DNA of 64,000 bases, from NCBI GenBank assembly GCA_037176705.1, contig CM073908.1:131677430-131741429 (forward strand). Reading direction: 5' to 3'. The DNA is from Molossus alvarezi. Lineage: Eukaryota > Chordata > Mammalia > Chiroptera > Molossidae. How positions within the stretch are numbered: position 1 is the first letter of the stretch; each line of letters begins with the position of its first letter. The notes under the pieces are model-generated. The model ran no database searches, was not told the origin of the DNA, and saw only the letters and a program-made list of their open reading frames with translations. This document shows positions 23,042 to 35,474 of the stretch, piece after piece. Both the position numbers and the translations under genes were made by a program.

Positions 23042-23997
23042 TTTTGTTTAGTGTGGTTCTATTTTTCTTCCTATTTCTTTTACTAATTACACCAGTTCTT
23101 TTAGCATATCTTGCAGTACTGGTTTGGTGTTTATATATTCCCTTAGCCTTTTTGTTTTTTGTTTTTGTTTGTTTTTTGTTTTTGTCTGGAAAGCTCTTTA
23201 TTTGACCTTTTATTTTAAATGATAGCCTTGCTGGATAGAGTAGTCTTGGATTCAGATCCTTGTTTTTCACAACCTTGATTAATTCATGCCACTCCGTTCT
23301 GGCCTGTAGTGTTTCTGTTGAGAAGTCAGGTAAGAGCCTTACGGGATTTCCTTTGTAGGTAACCTGTTGCTTATCTCTTGCTGCCTTTAGGATTCTCTCT
23401 TTGTCTTTACTTTTTGGCATTTTAATTATTATATGTCTTGGTGTGGGCCTGTTTGGGTTCTTCTTACTTGGGACTCTCTGTGCTTCCTGAACTTGAATGC
23501 CTTCTTCCTTCACCAAGTTAGGAAAGCTTTCTGTCACTATTTCTTCAAATATATTCTCTAACCCTTGCCCATTTTCTTCCTCTTCGGTGACTCCTATGAT
23601 GCGAATGTTATTACATATCCAGTTGTCCCACAGTTCTCTTAAGCTGTCTTCCTGTTTTTTAATTGTTTTTTCCTTTTGGTTTTCTGATTGGTTGATTTTT
23701 TTCTACCCTGTCTTCTAATTCACTGATCCGGTCCTCAGATTCCTCTACTCTGGTGGTAAGTCCTTCCAATGCGTTCTTTATTTCTGCTATGTCATTCTTC
23801 ATTTCCACTTGGTTGGTTTTCAGTGTTTCTGTATCTTAACTCATGGTGCTGATGTCCTTACTCATGTTGTTGAGATTCCTCTAGATGATGGCTCTGAACT
23901 CTACCTCTGATAATTTGGTTAGCTGCATTTCATTGATCTCATCTTCAATAGAGTTCTCTTGTTCTTTCATTTGGGGGTTATTTCTATGTTTCACCAT
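23028..23997 (-). pseudogene. L1 ORF1 (RNA-binding chaperone), broken
   Basis: Begins at an ATG at 23997 (MVKHRNNPQMKEQENS in sense). In-frame stops fall in the coiled-coil part (about 23884 and 23836). The last 169 codons (23537-23028) remain open and hold the C-terminal domain: TPRHIIIKM, ERILKAARDKQQVTYKGNPV, ETLQARTEWHELIK and LLYPARLSFKIKG. The extreme C-terminus has an A-rich expansion (KQTKTKNKKAKG). Family role: trimeric nucleic-acid chaperone that coats L1 RNA. Here it is a fossil. Confidence 0.9.
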
Positions 23998-24814
23998 TTT
24001 GGCTATCTCAGTGGGTTTTGGAGCCTGCCAAATTTTCCCTGTGGGTGTTGGTGTTCTGCTGTTTGTGGCTCCCTCTACTGGGCTTGGATGCGCCTGGGTG
24101 GGCCCACGTTAAACACCACTGTCAAGTCTTGCTTTCCTGGGTTGATTTGCAAGCCCAGGAAAGGTTCAATTATCTTCTAGCTTTTTCCTGGAGGCCAGTA
24201 GTCTCAGTTACTCAGTGCCTTGGAATGTAGCCCTGGTGTTCTGCATAAGAGGATTTCCAGAGGGTGGGATAAATGCTGGTTGTTAATGAGTCTCAATTTT
24301 CATTTATTTGCCTCACCTGAGAAAGCCTGACTCTCCAAACTGGGAAGCTGCTGCTTTTCCCCATAGCTCTGGGAAGGAGCACACTGGCCACTGTCCTTTG
24401 TGGCCACAACTCAGCAAATATTCTGATTACCCTCCAAATCCCGGGTGTCCCCACAGTTCCAGCCCAGTCTGTCCTCCCTTTGCTGTAGCCCCCAGGTGAG
24501 TGGCTGTGGCTATTTTTGCGCTCTGTCCAAGCTCTCTGAGCTGTGGAGCAGGTTTGGTCTTTATTCCCCAAGGGTGCTGCTCACAGCTAAGACTGCTGCT
24601 GTCCATGGGCTCCCAGCCTGCCACCCTCTCGTGCCTGTGCAGATTCTACCAGTGTTCCTGGTTATATGGTCCTGTCCTGCTGCTTTTCTGTTGCGTTTTT
24701 TCTGAGAATTTGTCTTTATTTTAGTTGTAATTCCTGTTTGGTTTTGGGAGATCATCTGTATAGCTTCTATTCACTCCGCCTCCATTTTCACATCCTTTAA
24801 GCCTATCTTGTGCA

Positions 24815-25085
24815 CAGCTGGGTCGCACAGGCTTTAGCACCCCACAGGTCAAGTGGGTAATTGGATGGCACAGTCCCTGCTGGGTCACACAGGCCTCTCT
24901 GGTGTTTCAGCACCCCACAGGTCCCATGGGTAAATGGATTTCACAGTCCCTGCTGAGTTGCACAGGTCTCTCTGGTGCCTCCGCACCCTGCAGTACCTGC
25001 ATGCAGGCAGCTGAATCACATCAGTCTCTCTTGGGCTCCGGCTTCCACTCCTTTTGTGAACTGCTGGACTGCACAGGCCTCTGTG
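24815..25085 (-). repeat. Tandem monomers in the L1 5'UTR
   Basis: The module GCTGGGTC-GCACAGG...GCACCCCACAGGTC...GGGTAA-TGGAT...CACAGTCCCT recurs from 24818, 24879 and 24952, with a decayed partial fourth to about 25085. Spacing is 61 and 73 bp; the second unit has about 12 extra bases (CCTCTCTGGTGT). Confidence 0.75.
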
Positions 25086-25275
25086 GAGCCCCAGGTCCCA
25101 CGGCTGGTGGCTGGGGAGTGCTGCTGCCCCGTGGGGCTCAACTCCTGCTCAGATTTGCTGCAGTTTTTTGGGATGGGTCTCAGCTGCTGGTCTGTGCTTC
25201 TGTTGCTTGGGGATGGATGTCTGTTCCCCAGCCTCTGTTGCTGGGCATATATCTAGAATCTGATCAGGCTGCTAA

Positions 25276-25627
25276 TGTAAAGGACAAATACATGACCTTG
25301 CCCCCTGGATTTTAAGGGAATGGAAAGAACTATCTGCTAATAGGTAACCACTGCATTGTATAGATAACCACTGCTTTGTGTACACTGAAACTGATTGTTC
25401 CCTCAGGCATAACAGCTAACTGCAAATATTGTGCTTGCTTGCTCGCATACCCTTAATCCAAATTCCTTAACAGGGGCTAAGACAACTATATAAGCAACCC
25501 TCCCCCTGAGCTCAGGACTGCTCTCTCCTCTGAGTAGGATGGGACAGTTGCCGCACGGCTAATAAAGCTCTCTTAATTTGAACCCTGTTTGGAGTCTGAG
25601 TCTGGTCTGTCTCGTTGGTCTACAACA
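25276..25627 (+). mobile_element. Solo LTR of an endogenous retrovirus
   Basis: A 352-bp LTR bounded by TG...CA that interrupts the L1 5'UTR. The L1 sequence resumes with ACTATGGGGG after it. It has a TATA box (TATATAAG, 25487-25494) about 70 bp upstream of a polyadenylation signal (AATAAA, 25561-25566), giving a plausible U3-R-U5 layout. Flanks CTAA and CTAC may be a 4-bp duplication with one change. No internal viral sequence, primer-binding site or gene is present, so it is a recombination-derived solo LTR. The compact U3 and the 4-bp flank suggest a class I (gammaretrovirus-like) origin, but this is inference. Confidence 0.78.
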
Positions 25628-26074
25628 CTACTATGGGGGATAGTGCTGGGTTCCAGGCTGTCTGTGGCTTCCGCGACCAGTACCTTGGTAGCTCCACCAC
25701 TGCACACTGCTCTGTGTTGACACAGAGTGTCCACTGGTCTGATGGTGCCAGGTGCGCTGGTGGGCTCAGGTTGCTGGGTCCTAGCAGCTCCCATTGCCTT
25801 CTTCCAAGGAAGACCCTAGATCTTCCAAAACGGTGGGACTTCCCCATGGCACAGGGAGAAGCACCCTGAAGAGTTGCTTACTGAGGTAACCAGCTGCTCC
25901 CTTCCACAACACAGGAACCTTCTGCTCCGCATCTCTGCACTGCACAAGTTTGCTCATCCACCTTCAGGCCCACTCACACTCTCTCACACACTAGCTCACT
26001 CTCTCACACACTCACAGTCCCTCCGGTCCTGCCCACCACCATCTTCCTGCCTCAAGAGGTCTCTTTTTCCTTTT

Positions 26075-26356
26075 GATATCAACAGATTATGTAGTTGTTT
26101 CAAAATAAAACTATATTGTGATATAATAATCTTTAATTTAAATGAAAAGGTAAAATTTTAAGATATCTAATTTATCTGAGGTACCTCTTCCAAGTAAGTC
26201 TCAGACCTATAAATATAAACTAAGACCCAGAAAGATAAGCCATACAAAGTGAATAAAAGGCTAAGAAAAATTTAAATTAAATATTAAATGCTTATATATC
26301 TGCTCATTTCATCTATGCTAAATCATATAGTTCTGTAAATTTTTTAATATATTATA
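26075..26356. other. Short single-copy AT-rich stretch
   Basis: No gene or repeat recognised. Confidence 0.4.
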
Positions 26357-26690
26357 CAATTGATCCTTGAGAAACATGGGTGTTAGGAGCACTGACCCCC
26401 TACTCAGTTGACCATCCATGTATAACTTCTGACTCTGCAAAAACTTAACAACTAATGTCCTGCTGTTGATTAGAAGCCTTACTGATAACATTAACAATCG
26501 ATTAACACATATTTTGTATGTTATACGTACTATATACTGTACTCTTACAATAAAGTAAACTAGATAAAAATGTTAAGAAAATCATAAAAAAGAGAAAAAT
26601 ATATGTACAGTACTGTACATACTTATTGAAAAAAATCCTCATGTAAGTGGACCCGTGCAATTCAAACCCATGTTGTTCCAGGGTTGACTG
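26357..26690 (+). mobile_element. MER2-type non-autonomous Tigger DNA transposon
   Basis: Terminal inverted repeats CAATTGATCCTTGAGAAACATGGG and CCCATGTTGTTCCAGGGTTGACTG pair imperfectly. Internal landmarks include AACTAATGTCCTGCTGTTGA, GATTAACACATATTTTGTATG and TATATACTGTACTCTTACAATAAAG. The left flank is TA (26355-26356), the expected Tc1/mariner target; the right flank is mutated (CA). No transposase. Confidence 0.85.
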
Positions 26691-28616
26691 CATTTTAATT
26701 TCTCAACTATCATTTCATTCATAATATCTTGCCAGCCTCCTTTTTTATTGACAATTATTTTCATTCCAAGAGCTATCACCATTACATCACAAATAGCTGT
26801 GAATGGAGTTGAATCTTGTTAGAATGGGGTAGGCATATAATCCAGTTACAGGCTCCTTTGTCTCTGGCTATAATCATTGCTTTTGATAAACTACTCCTTA
26901 TGGGAACTAAATCACTAACTCTTTTGTAACACATAAAGAAACACAACTTATGCTTAATTGGAAAAATATGAACTAATGTTTAAGAGTCATCTACCCCAGC
27001 CCATGGGGCCCATGGCACTTGGTAATGGCAGTGCTTCAGCCCCACACACAGCATGAGCTTCTTTCATAGCTCTGTTTTCCTGCATTTCAAGTCTACTTGC
27101 TGAGCAGAAAAGATCTCCATAAGAACACTTCACTTCCCTGGCCAAAATGAATTTATAATTATAAAGTAACTAGTTGCCTTGTGTTACACTTAAAGTACTT
27201 TAAGAGCTTTTGTTGCCCTAAAAACAAGCTCTTTCCATTTTGATCTGAACCTGTTCAGTTTTAATCACCAGTTCCTACTCTATTTCCCACCTTCTTCCCC
27301 ATAGTCTCCCCCTTCTGATGACTTTCCTACTAGAGAAATATAACAGTCCCATATTCAATTATCCAATACTCATTTCAAAGAAATGTCAGGGTAATTTAAT
27401 CATCACTGAGACCCAAACAGAAAAACATCTTATAGATTAACTGGACCCAAGGAATTAACCCCCTTGATTATTTTATAGGCTTTCAAATTTTCTCCAAGAA
27501 GAGAATGCAGTTTGTTTGTTTATTCCTGTTCCCTGGTGTTTAGTCTTTTTTTTCCCCCCCAGTGGATTTATAATTCTTTCTAAAAAGCCATCTTTCACCT
27601 TTCTTATTCTCATTCCAAGGATACACTACTTACAACATCTCTGTTGGTTAAAGAGACACAGATTTCAAAGATTGAATATAACCCTCTCATTTTACAAACA
27701 AAGGACTTGATATCCAAGCAAGTCAAATGATTTTATCAAGGAAACTCAAAGCCACACCTCTTACTTTTCTTCTGTGGGCCATTCAAATAATTAATCTTAT
27801 TTTCTTAATTCTATTATCCATACTATATCAGATTTCCAAATGACATGTTTAACATAATGAATGTGTGTAATTATTAGTTTAATAGGCTTTAAAACTCCCC
27901 AATGAAATGTATACAAAATACCTGCTCACCTGAATAGATAATACATTCCCATTGGGATAAACAACTGTGCAATGGCAGTCATTAATGCAGAATTTACTTT
28001 TTAAAAATCCTTAGGGCCAAAGTAACTTTGCAATCTGCAACATTCACCAGCTAAGCCACAACTCCATATAGTCTGACAAACTACTACCCCTGGTTCTTAA
28101 AAGGAAGTGTCAGAATTAGTCCTTTGCCTCAGTCAATACCTATTTTCTCAGTTCTATAGCAATTTCATAAAAATATGGGGTATTCATATGGTTTACAGGT
28201 TACACTGAGGAAAATGAAAAAATATTATTTTTTCTAAAGGTATAGCCCTTCAGAGGCTAACAATTGAAGAGCACTGTGTGTGGAGATAGCTGCTGAAAGG
28301 GAATTGAACTATGGTTGGGTGGAAATGCAATACTTTGGCCAAAAGTTGAAAAACTGCTGGCTGTCATGTGGAAGTAGTCTGGCTCCAACTGCAAATCATT
28401 TAAAACTATAAAAACTTTTTCTTCAATAATACCAGCAAGGCTCATTAGTCCCTCCAAAAGTCTCGACTAGTCCATTTTCTACACACAATGTTTCACTGGA
28501 GAGCTGAACAGATATTATTTTAAGAAATGAAAGTAGTTCTTTTCCTCAGAAGATTATTAAATATGATAGCACACTCAAAAATTCAATGCCTACTGTCATG
28601 CATTAAGAATAACCAA
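26691..28616. other. Single-copy DNA, no gene seen
   Basis: About 1.9 kb with no supported coding region or clear repeat. A weak MIR/L2-like phrase lies around 27670-27790 but is too diverged to call. Confidence 0.45.
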
Positions 28617-28760
28617 AATGATTTGTTCATTTATTTATTAACTATTTATTAAGTGTCTATTCTATGCCCCACTCCATTCTTAGTGTTGTGGAACAATTTA
28701 TAGAGGTAAACTAGATAATGTTTTTGCTCTCATTTGAGCAAAATGTGCCTTGCAATTTGA
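28617..28760 (-). mobile_element. L2 3'-end fragment
   Basis: TTTGTTCATTTATTTATTAACTATTTATTAAGTGTCTATTCTATGCC and ATAATGTTTTTGCTCTCATTTGAG follow the reverse-complement L2 3' end. Confidence 0.55.
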
Positions 28761-29523
28761 CAAAGAACTCCCCCACCCCACTTCTGGGCAGAAGTCCTTA
28801 CTGTAAAAGTAGATTCAAATGACAAGTAATATGAGAACACTGTAGCTTTTATCCTAATGTGCAATATAGTTCCCAATCTCTACATTAATATAGTCACTGA
28901 TCTTTCTCCTTTGACTGTAAATTTGGCTGACAATTAGTTTCTCCTTATTTGGAATTCTAATGCGCAATTGCCCCTACAGAGCTCATTAGGACTTGGGCTC
29001 AAGTTACATGCATTCTGCTTCATAGTCGGCATATTTTCTAACACTACAAGTATGCCTTATTAAGCAGAATCTTGCCGAATGAGGCAGATACCCATTCTCT
29101 TCCTTATTTTTATAACAGAAAAAGAAGCTACTACTGAATTCCAAAAATATAGGCTTTAAGCAGTCTATGAAAATGTAAAACCAGCCTATACTAGTGACCA
29201 TAATTTCTGACCTTTATAGCAAATATACTATAAAATACTTTGAAAGTTTTCTTCCTCAACATTATACATTTAAATCAACTGTGTTTACTGAAAATCTAAT
29301 AAAGCAATGTCTTTTATACACATGGATATTGGTTTATTGTTTAATAAAAATAAGTAATTTATATGAAATTAGAGACAAATTTAATCAGAATAGTGGTTGT
29401 CTATGCGTTGTATGGGTGGACTGGAGAGAGACATGAAAATTTCAGGGGTTTTATAAATATTTCAAATCTTTATTGAGGTGTTGGGCAGGTAGGTGCATAT
29501 ATTCATCAAAACTCATCAAATAA
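28761..29523. other. Single-copy DNA, no gene seen
   Basis: No repeat or coding region recognised. Confidence 0.4.
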
Positions 29524-29715
29524 CCCAGCTGGTGTGGCTCAGTGGTTTAGTACTGACCCATGCACCAAGAGGTCACCAGTTCGATTCCCAGTCAGGGCAC
29601 ACGCCCAGGTTGCAGGCTTGATCCCCAGTAGGAAGCATGCAGGAGGCAGCCAATTGATATTTCTCTCTCTCCCTCTCCCTTGCTCTCTCTCAAAAAAATC
29701 AATAAAACATATTTA
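29524..29715 (+). mobile_element. Ves-like SINE, second subtype
   Basis: CCCAGCTGGTGTGGCTCAGTGG head, B box CAGTTCGATTCCC, GGGCACACGCCCAGGTTG, a CT-rich block and an AATAAAACAT tail. The flanking duplication is not clear. Confidence 0.88.
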
Positions 29716-29929
29716 AATTAAAAAAAACATAAAAAACTAGTTGAATAGTTAAATTAATACCTGTATATTTCACTCTATGTGAATAGAGAGAATTAAATAT
29801 TTGAGGGGGAAATTGTCATCAAAATTACTCTTTAAGAGAAAATAAATTCAGAAGTTCAAAAAAGGTTCAGGAACAGCTTCCTGCAGATATAGCAGCCAGT
29901 CAGAAATTTGAATAATGATCAAATTAGAA

Positions 29930-30850
29930 AATGAAGGAGGCGATAAAGACTATGTCAGGTGTTGAGGGAATAACACACACAATGGTGTGGCTTAGATGAT
30001 GAATGATGATAAAAGAGGTTAAAAGGTATACAAAAGCCAAATAATGCAGGGTATTAATGGCCTACAAAGAATTTAGACTTCATCCTGAAATAAATTTGGA
30101 GGAAGTTTGGATGATTTTAGACTGAGAAGTGATACACACAGACACATACACACTACAAGCAATGTGAAGATGGATTAAAGGAGTTCAGGTCAGAAGATCT
30201 ATATAAAGCCTTTAATTGTTATTTCCTATTCCAAGTGAGAAACTGAGAGCCTCAACTAAAGCAACAGGAACAGGCATAAAGACATGGAGATGGAGAACAG
30301 ATATACAAGTCATTATTAAGGATAACATTTGATGGAATTTGGTGACCTATGAAGGAGAAGGTGAGAGATCAGGAGTAGTGGCTTGGAAGAGGAAAAAGTT
30401 GAGTTCTCTTTACCCATATTTTAGGTACCCAAAAGACACCCAAGTAAATATTTCTAATAGGCTTCTGTATATATGTAGGGTGACAATATCTATAGATTTG
30501 CCCGGGACAGTTTTTGTTTATGACTGTTGCCCCAGAAAAAAAGGTATTAATACCACTGCCTTTTACTCTCCTTCCAATGTTTAAGTTTTGTCAATAAATT
30601 ATATGGTCTCCCTGGTCATATGGGACAGGATTTTAGGCCATTTGTATTCAATTTAGATATAAGATTTTTGGTGTCATCAGTACACAGGTAGTCGGTAAAG
30701 CAAAGTTAGAGGTTGGAATCATCCAAACAGATTTTAACCAAACCTGAGACATACCAACACCAAGAGAGAGATGAAGAAGAGGGCCCCCAAAAAGAAGAAA
30801 CTAGCAAAAAGTATCTGGAGAGAAAAAAAGTGAAAAAGAATATTATTCTG
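29930..30850 (-). mobile_element. L2 LINE fragments (discontinuous)
   Basis: Reverse-complement L2 phrases: ATGCAGGGTATTAATGGCCTACAAAGAATTTAGACTTCATCCTG, GGTACCCAAAAGACACCCAAGTAAATA, and ATTTTTGGTGTCATCAGTACACAGGTAGT. The pieces are separated by decay and by the small DNA element at 30473-30622. No coding capacity. Confidence 0.6.
30473..30622. mobile_element. Small non-autonomous DNA transposon in L2
   Basis: Ends GTAGGGTGACAATAT and ATATGGTCTCCCT are inverted repeats. Internal GATTTGCCCGGGACAGTTTTTGT is typical of a mammal-wide TIR element. The family name is not assigned. Confidence 0.55.
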
Positions 30851-32538
30851 GAAACCAAGAAAATATTTGTCCAAGTGATCCTCTCCAGCTCCTCAGAGGA
30901 GAAGTGCTTTTCACTGTACTTAGAAAGTGCCACTGTCTATTGTAGAACTGTATATGTAGAGAGTACTCAGAAGATATCTGATGATGAAATCATGGAAAGA
31001 TGTAATTTCTGTTCTTTGGTGGCAAATATTCTTATAGAAGCCTGGTTTCAAAAATGTGATATTCTTTTAAAATAAAACTTTAGTTTCAGGAACTACGATA
31101 CAAGTTAATTCTTCTTTTCCAAAATAGAGTACAAATTATAGCTCTAATAACATTATATTATCTATGTGATTCTTCCTTGCTTCAAATAATATACAGGGAG
31201 ATATGTCTTTGTCTACAATTCCCTCAAATACCAGTCTTCTTTTAGCTTTTACTGCTCCATACCACCTTTTGAGTGTAGAAATTTCAATTTTGTAAGTATT
31301 ACCCTTCCTATTATTTATATGTGCCTAACAACTAGAATTTTTCCCACAAAAATTCTATTTTTTCCTGTCATTTCTGCTGTATCTTGCCAAAAACAGAAAC
31401 AGCAACCAAAAATCTCCTACCAAGAAGATGCTAATCTCTTGCCAAAAATCTAGAAGTTAACTGTTTGCTGTCTATCCATAAATATAAAACATGCATAGAG
31501 ACTGGCAAAAAAGAAAAAACAAAATAAAACAAAACAAAACAAACGCAGTGATACACTGAACTAAAATTTTTTCCTCACTCTCAAAAATGAAAAGTCAAAG
31601 TTTTATTTGACTTTTTTTTACAAACCTGTACACTCCTATGAACAATAATTTACATAAATCTTCTAATATTTGGGAGCTTATCATAATTCAGAACATAAAT
31701 TGGTATTCCACAATCTAAATCTTAAGTAACATTTATTTACAATCAATAGCTTATCTGTGCTGATAGCATCCAAAAGAGAAAAATAAGGACAGGCTACCTA
31801 CTACTAACATGAAGCATAATGGGCACACTTTCTTGCAAATCTGGGGCATTGAAACAAAATCAGTGCCACGTTTGTAAGGGGTAAGCAGTTGTGAGCCCAA
31901 GGCACTGTAGGGAGAACCTACCCATACCATTTGTCTGGATTATTATATGACCACCATAATATGCATACCTTCCCTTTTATCGCAATTTTGACTGGCTTTA
32001 AAATAGACCCTGTTCTAGAGTTTGCTGTAGGCTGGTGTGACGTCTTTTGCTAGGCTCAATACAATATTATCTAACTCTGGCACACTTCACATCCACATAA
32101 TAGACTGGCTTTCATGATGGACAGCTTTTAGTAACCTTGTCACATGGAGGTGGTCAAAACAGAATACAAAGTAAGAAAAGATATTTGGACCATTCTGCAG
32201 CAAATCTTGAACACCAATTGAAGAAATCTGTATTATATCTAATGGATAATAAATAGTTAAGATACTGATACCATTTGACCAATAGCCTGCTATTACATAA
32301 AGTTGAGGAAAGTTAATCTGACATCCTTCAAAACAGATCAGGAAAAAAAAAAAAAAACTAAAGTAGGAAGAGAACCTAGATGATAGTAATTATGGGACTA
32401 GATTTAAGAAACATGGTATATAGGTAATTTAATCTGTTCTTCAGGTGTACTTGTCACTTATTTTAATAGTTATTGATATTTACCAGATTCATACTGTTTT
32501 TCCTTCTATTAGTATTAATGAAGCAATACAAAGTCCTC

Positions 32539-32570
32539 ACCCTAATCCTAACCTTAATCCTATCCCTAGG
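32539..32570. repeat. Degenerate telomere-like CCCTAA patch
   Basis: ACCCTAATCCTAACCTTAATCC followed by TATCCCTAGG gives about five CCTAA/CCTTAA-like hexamers, none in perfect tandem. Could be chance. Confidence 0.45.
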
Positions 32571-34400
32571 TAGAAATAAGAATAGGGGAAAGAAAATTAT
32601 TAAATTGAGTTTAAATCATGGGTTAACCATATTTAAATAGGGAATTAATTAAGTTACTTTTAATTAGAAAATTGTTAGAAATGTGGGTCTGTGAACTTCT
32701 GAATTTCAGTGTGAAACAAAGTCACAGGCACATCTGAGATGCAGTTGTAAATTACAAACTGGTCATACATCTGTTAAAATAATTTCAGTTATACTAGTGA
32801 GACAGCTGCTCCAGAGAAATCAATGTTGTCATTAGTCAGCCATGCCCTTCAGGGACCATCGTACCTGATATACCTCACAGTTTTGAATCAAAAATTAATT
32901 ATTTCAAGAAATCTGTTACTGTTGTTTCCATAGCACCTTATTTAATTTTAAAAATTGAGAGTATTCTTTCTGTACACAATGGTAGTTTCTAAAAGGAAAA
33001 GGTGAAATAAGCTCAAGACTGTAGCAAAGGTCATACAGCCTATAGTACCAACAAAGCTACAGATTTCCTCATCCTCAGTCACTTGTGTGACTGAAAATTG
33101 GGGTTGGAATAAAGCCCATTTAGAAGTTTGCTATTGTTTATGCAAACAGTATTTAAGTACCTACTATCCTGGACCAAAAAGTTTGATAAAGAGATAGGAG
33201 CTGGAAATGGGGGCAAATTAGCTTTCAGATAGTATCACTCAATGCTATAAGTTAGAAGTCAATGAATTAAAACCAGGACCAAAATCAGGATTGATGAGTC
33301 AAAACAAAACAAATAGAAGGAACAACAGTAGAGAAAATTGGGATGAACTTTCTGAATAATATTGCTTCTCTTTTATGTGATTTTTTACAACATTTGGGGC
33401 TCCATATTTCACAATTCCAGGAATCAGTGTCACATCCTGGTCTATGCATATGACAACCATTCTAGTTGTACAGTGTCTCTGCTTTGCTCTATGAAACCAA
33501 TTTTCATAACATATATTTGACTCCAAAAATAGATATAATCAGCTGGGCTTTGACTAATCAGAGTCTTCCTGAATGTACCTCATTGAAACTCATTGATATT
33601 TAAGGAAGAAGAAATTTTGACATAGGATCAAGTGCCCTCTAAGTAAATTGAATTCACTTAACGAAAATTGCATTTACAAAACCGAGTTCATAAAATAATT
33701 CTTCTGAAAACAAAGGAAAAGCATCTTTCTCAGAAAATACCTCTTGAAAGCCAAAGAGGAACTCAGGAAAAAGTGTTTCTTCCCTTTCCCCAAAAAATAT
33801 TATAGTTCTTAGTTCATTTCTATTCAAGACAACATGGAAGTCAAAACGGACAATTCAGGTAAGTTATATTCTCACCATCAAACAAATCTGCAAGTCTTAA
33901 TAGCTAATCCAGGTGTATCAAGTGAATCTTATTTCTGCATTTTAGGGATAATCCAAGAATTTTCTTTATTAGTTAAATCTATATAAAAGAGATTATATTA
34001 TAATTGGCCTTTATACCAATGATGCACATTATCTCTTTAATTCTTACAAACATAAGATCAGAAAGTAAGTATGAATAAATTATTGACTCGTCTTTATGTT
34101 ATTGTGTTATAAAATTTATATTTATAAAGAATTTCTGAAAATTGTTTCCAGATCATAGTGTCTCTTAGCCCAGTGGAAAGGAAGTGGTATGTGGAAGCAA
34201 TGCAAATATCATGGAATTCCTTCTTTTTCTGGTGGGACTCAAAGTTTGTTTCTTTTGTTTTTGTTTTTTTGCAATAGCCCTGCAATATTGCAATAGTCAT
34301 TTCACTCATAAGTTAAAAGCTTAGCGCTCTATATCTAAAAACTACATGAGTCCCTGGAAAGCTATTTAGAATAAAATATTTTAAATACTTTTAGAGTATG

Positions 34401-34402
<2 letters not shown>

Positions 34403-34458
<56 letters not shown>

Positions 34459-34515
34459 ATATTTATATATATATTTATATATATATATATTTATATATAT
34501 TTATATATATATATA
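34403..34515. repeat. (TA)n microsatellite with TTTATA interruptions
   Basis: A pure TA run to about 34444 is followed by alternating TTTATATATA units to 34515. Self-complementary along its whole length. Confidence 0.97.
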
Positions 34516-35474
34516 AAATTGAAGTTTTTAGTGACCTAAACTTGACTAAATAATATTATAAAAATTAAGTCAAAAATATTCCTAAAACATAAAGCAGCAT
34601 TATAATAGCATTTATACTAGGAATATATCTGTATTCTGATTAAACATTTGGTTCAGAAGAGTCTGTGTAATTAATCATGTCTGTGCTTATATATTCAACA
34701 CTACAATTTTAAAATACCCTGCTAAAGAATACCAATAGAAGCCTTTCATCTTTTAATATGGGAAGAATTTGAAGAGGACTTTCAGCAAAGTAATGAAAGT
34801 GATTAAAGATTCAGAGATAGGATTAAGAAATAAAGATTAAGTGATTTGATATTATTTAAACCTAAAGAAAAGAAAGGCAGGAGGTGTTTTACCAGTGATC
34901 TCTAAAACATGAAGGCTTATTAAAAAAGGAATGGGTCTCCATCTCGGGTATTGACAGAAAAAAGAAAATAATGAAAGATAAGTAAACCACTATTTGCTGG
35001 TGCAATGCTGTGAAACAATCTGTCACAAGCTTAGAAAACATTGCTTTCAGGTTGTATAATGGAAAAAATTTTAGTTACATAAAAATAAAATCACTATCAA
35101 AGCAGAGAGGCAAATTCCCCTACATAGGCCCTTCTAATCCCAATTTACCTGTGCGTTCATTTTTGCCACTAGGGGAGGAGGTAACAGTCGTGCCCTTGGC
35201 TCTCACATCCTTATATCATGTAAACAGAACGCCTTGGCAAAGTATCCCCAGACATCACCACAACTACCAATCTATTCTTTACCTGGTAAAATCTATTAAA
35301 GCACAGAAGGAGACAAACAAGTCATTAAAGAAATAGCCAAAATATGTCTTCAGTACATAAAAGTTGAACATTGGATGAGTGATGAAAAAAATGGAATGTC
35401 ACTAAAGTTTGACCAAATAGAATTTAAATTATATCTCAGCCATTTACTAAATAAAAAACCTGCCCTCAAGATTC

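Larger units (their letters stand above)
18988..26060 (-). mobile_element. Full-length LINE-1, decayed, minus strand
   Basis: Complete L1 read right to left: 5'UTR (about 26060-23998), ORF1 (23997-23028), ORF2 (23041-about 19224), 3'UTR and A-rich tail (about 19223-18988, visible as TTTAAAAATTTATTTATTTATTTTTG). A near-perfect 14-nt target-site duplication flanks it: CTCTTTTTCCATTT (18974-18987) and CTCTTTTTCCTTTT (26061-26074). The 5' end reads GGCAGGAAGATGGTGGTGGGC on the sense strand. A 352-bp ERV LTR sits inside the 5'UTR. Stops and frameshifts in both ORFs mean it cannot move now. Confidence 0.93.
30851..35474. other. Long single-copy AT-rich region
   Basis: About 4.6 kb without a recognised gene. 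Open frames here (for example 30713-31075 and 35010-35336, both plus strand) have no recognised domains. Contains A-rich runs (31507-31545, 32341-32356), a telomere-like patch at 32539-32570 and the (TA)n array at 34403-34515. Confidence 0.5.

Noticed and set aside
24902..25315. 137-codon plus-strand frame
   Set aside because: Lies in the GC-rich L1 5'UTR on the opposite strand; monomer repeats produce open frames.
25276..25627. A full provirus at this site
   Set aside because: Only one LTR is present, with L1 5'UTR on both sides and no internal viral sequence.
30713..31075. 120-codon plus-strand frame rich in E and K
   Set aside because: Begins in L2-like sequence and has no recognised domain; low-complexity acidic/basic texture.
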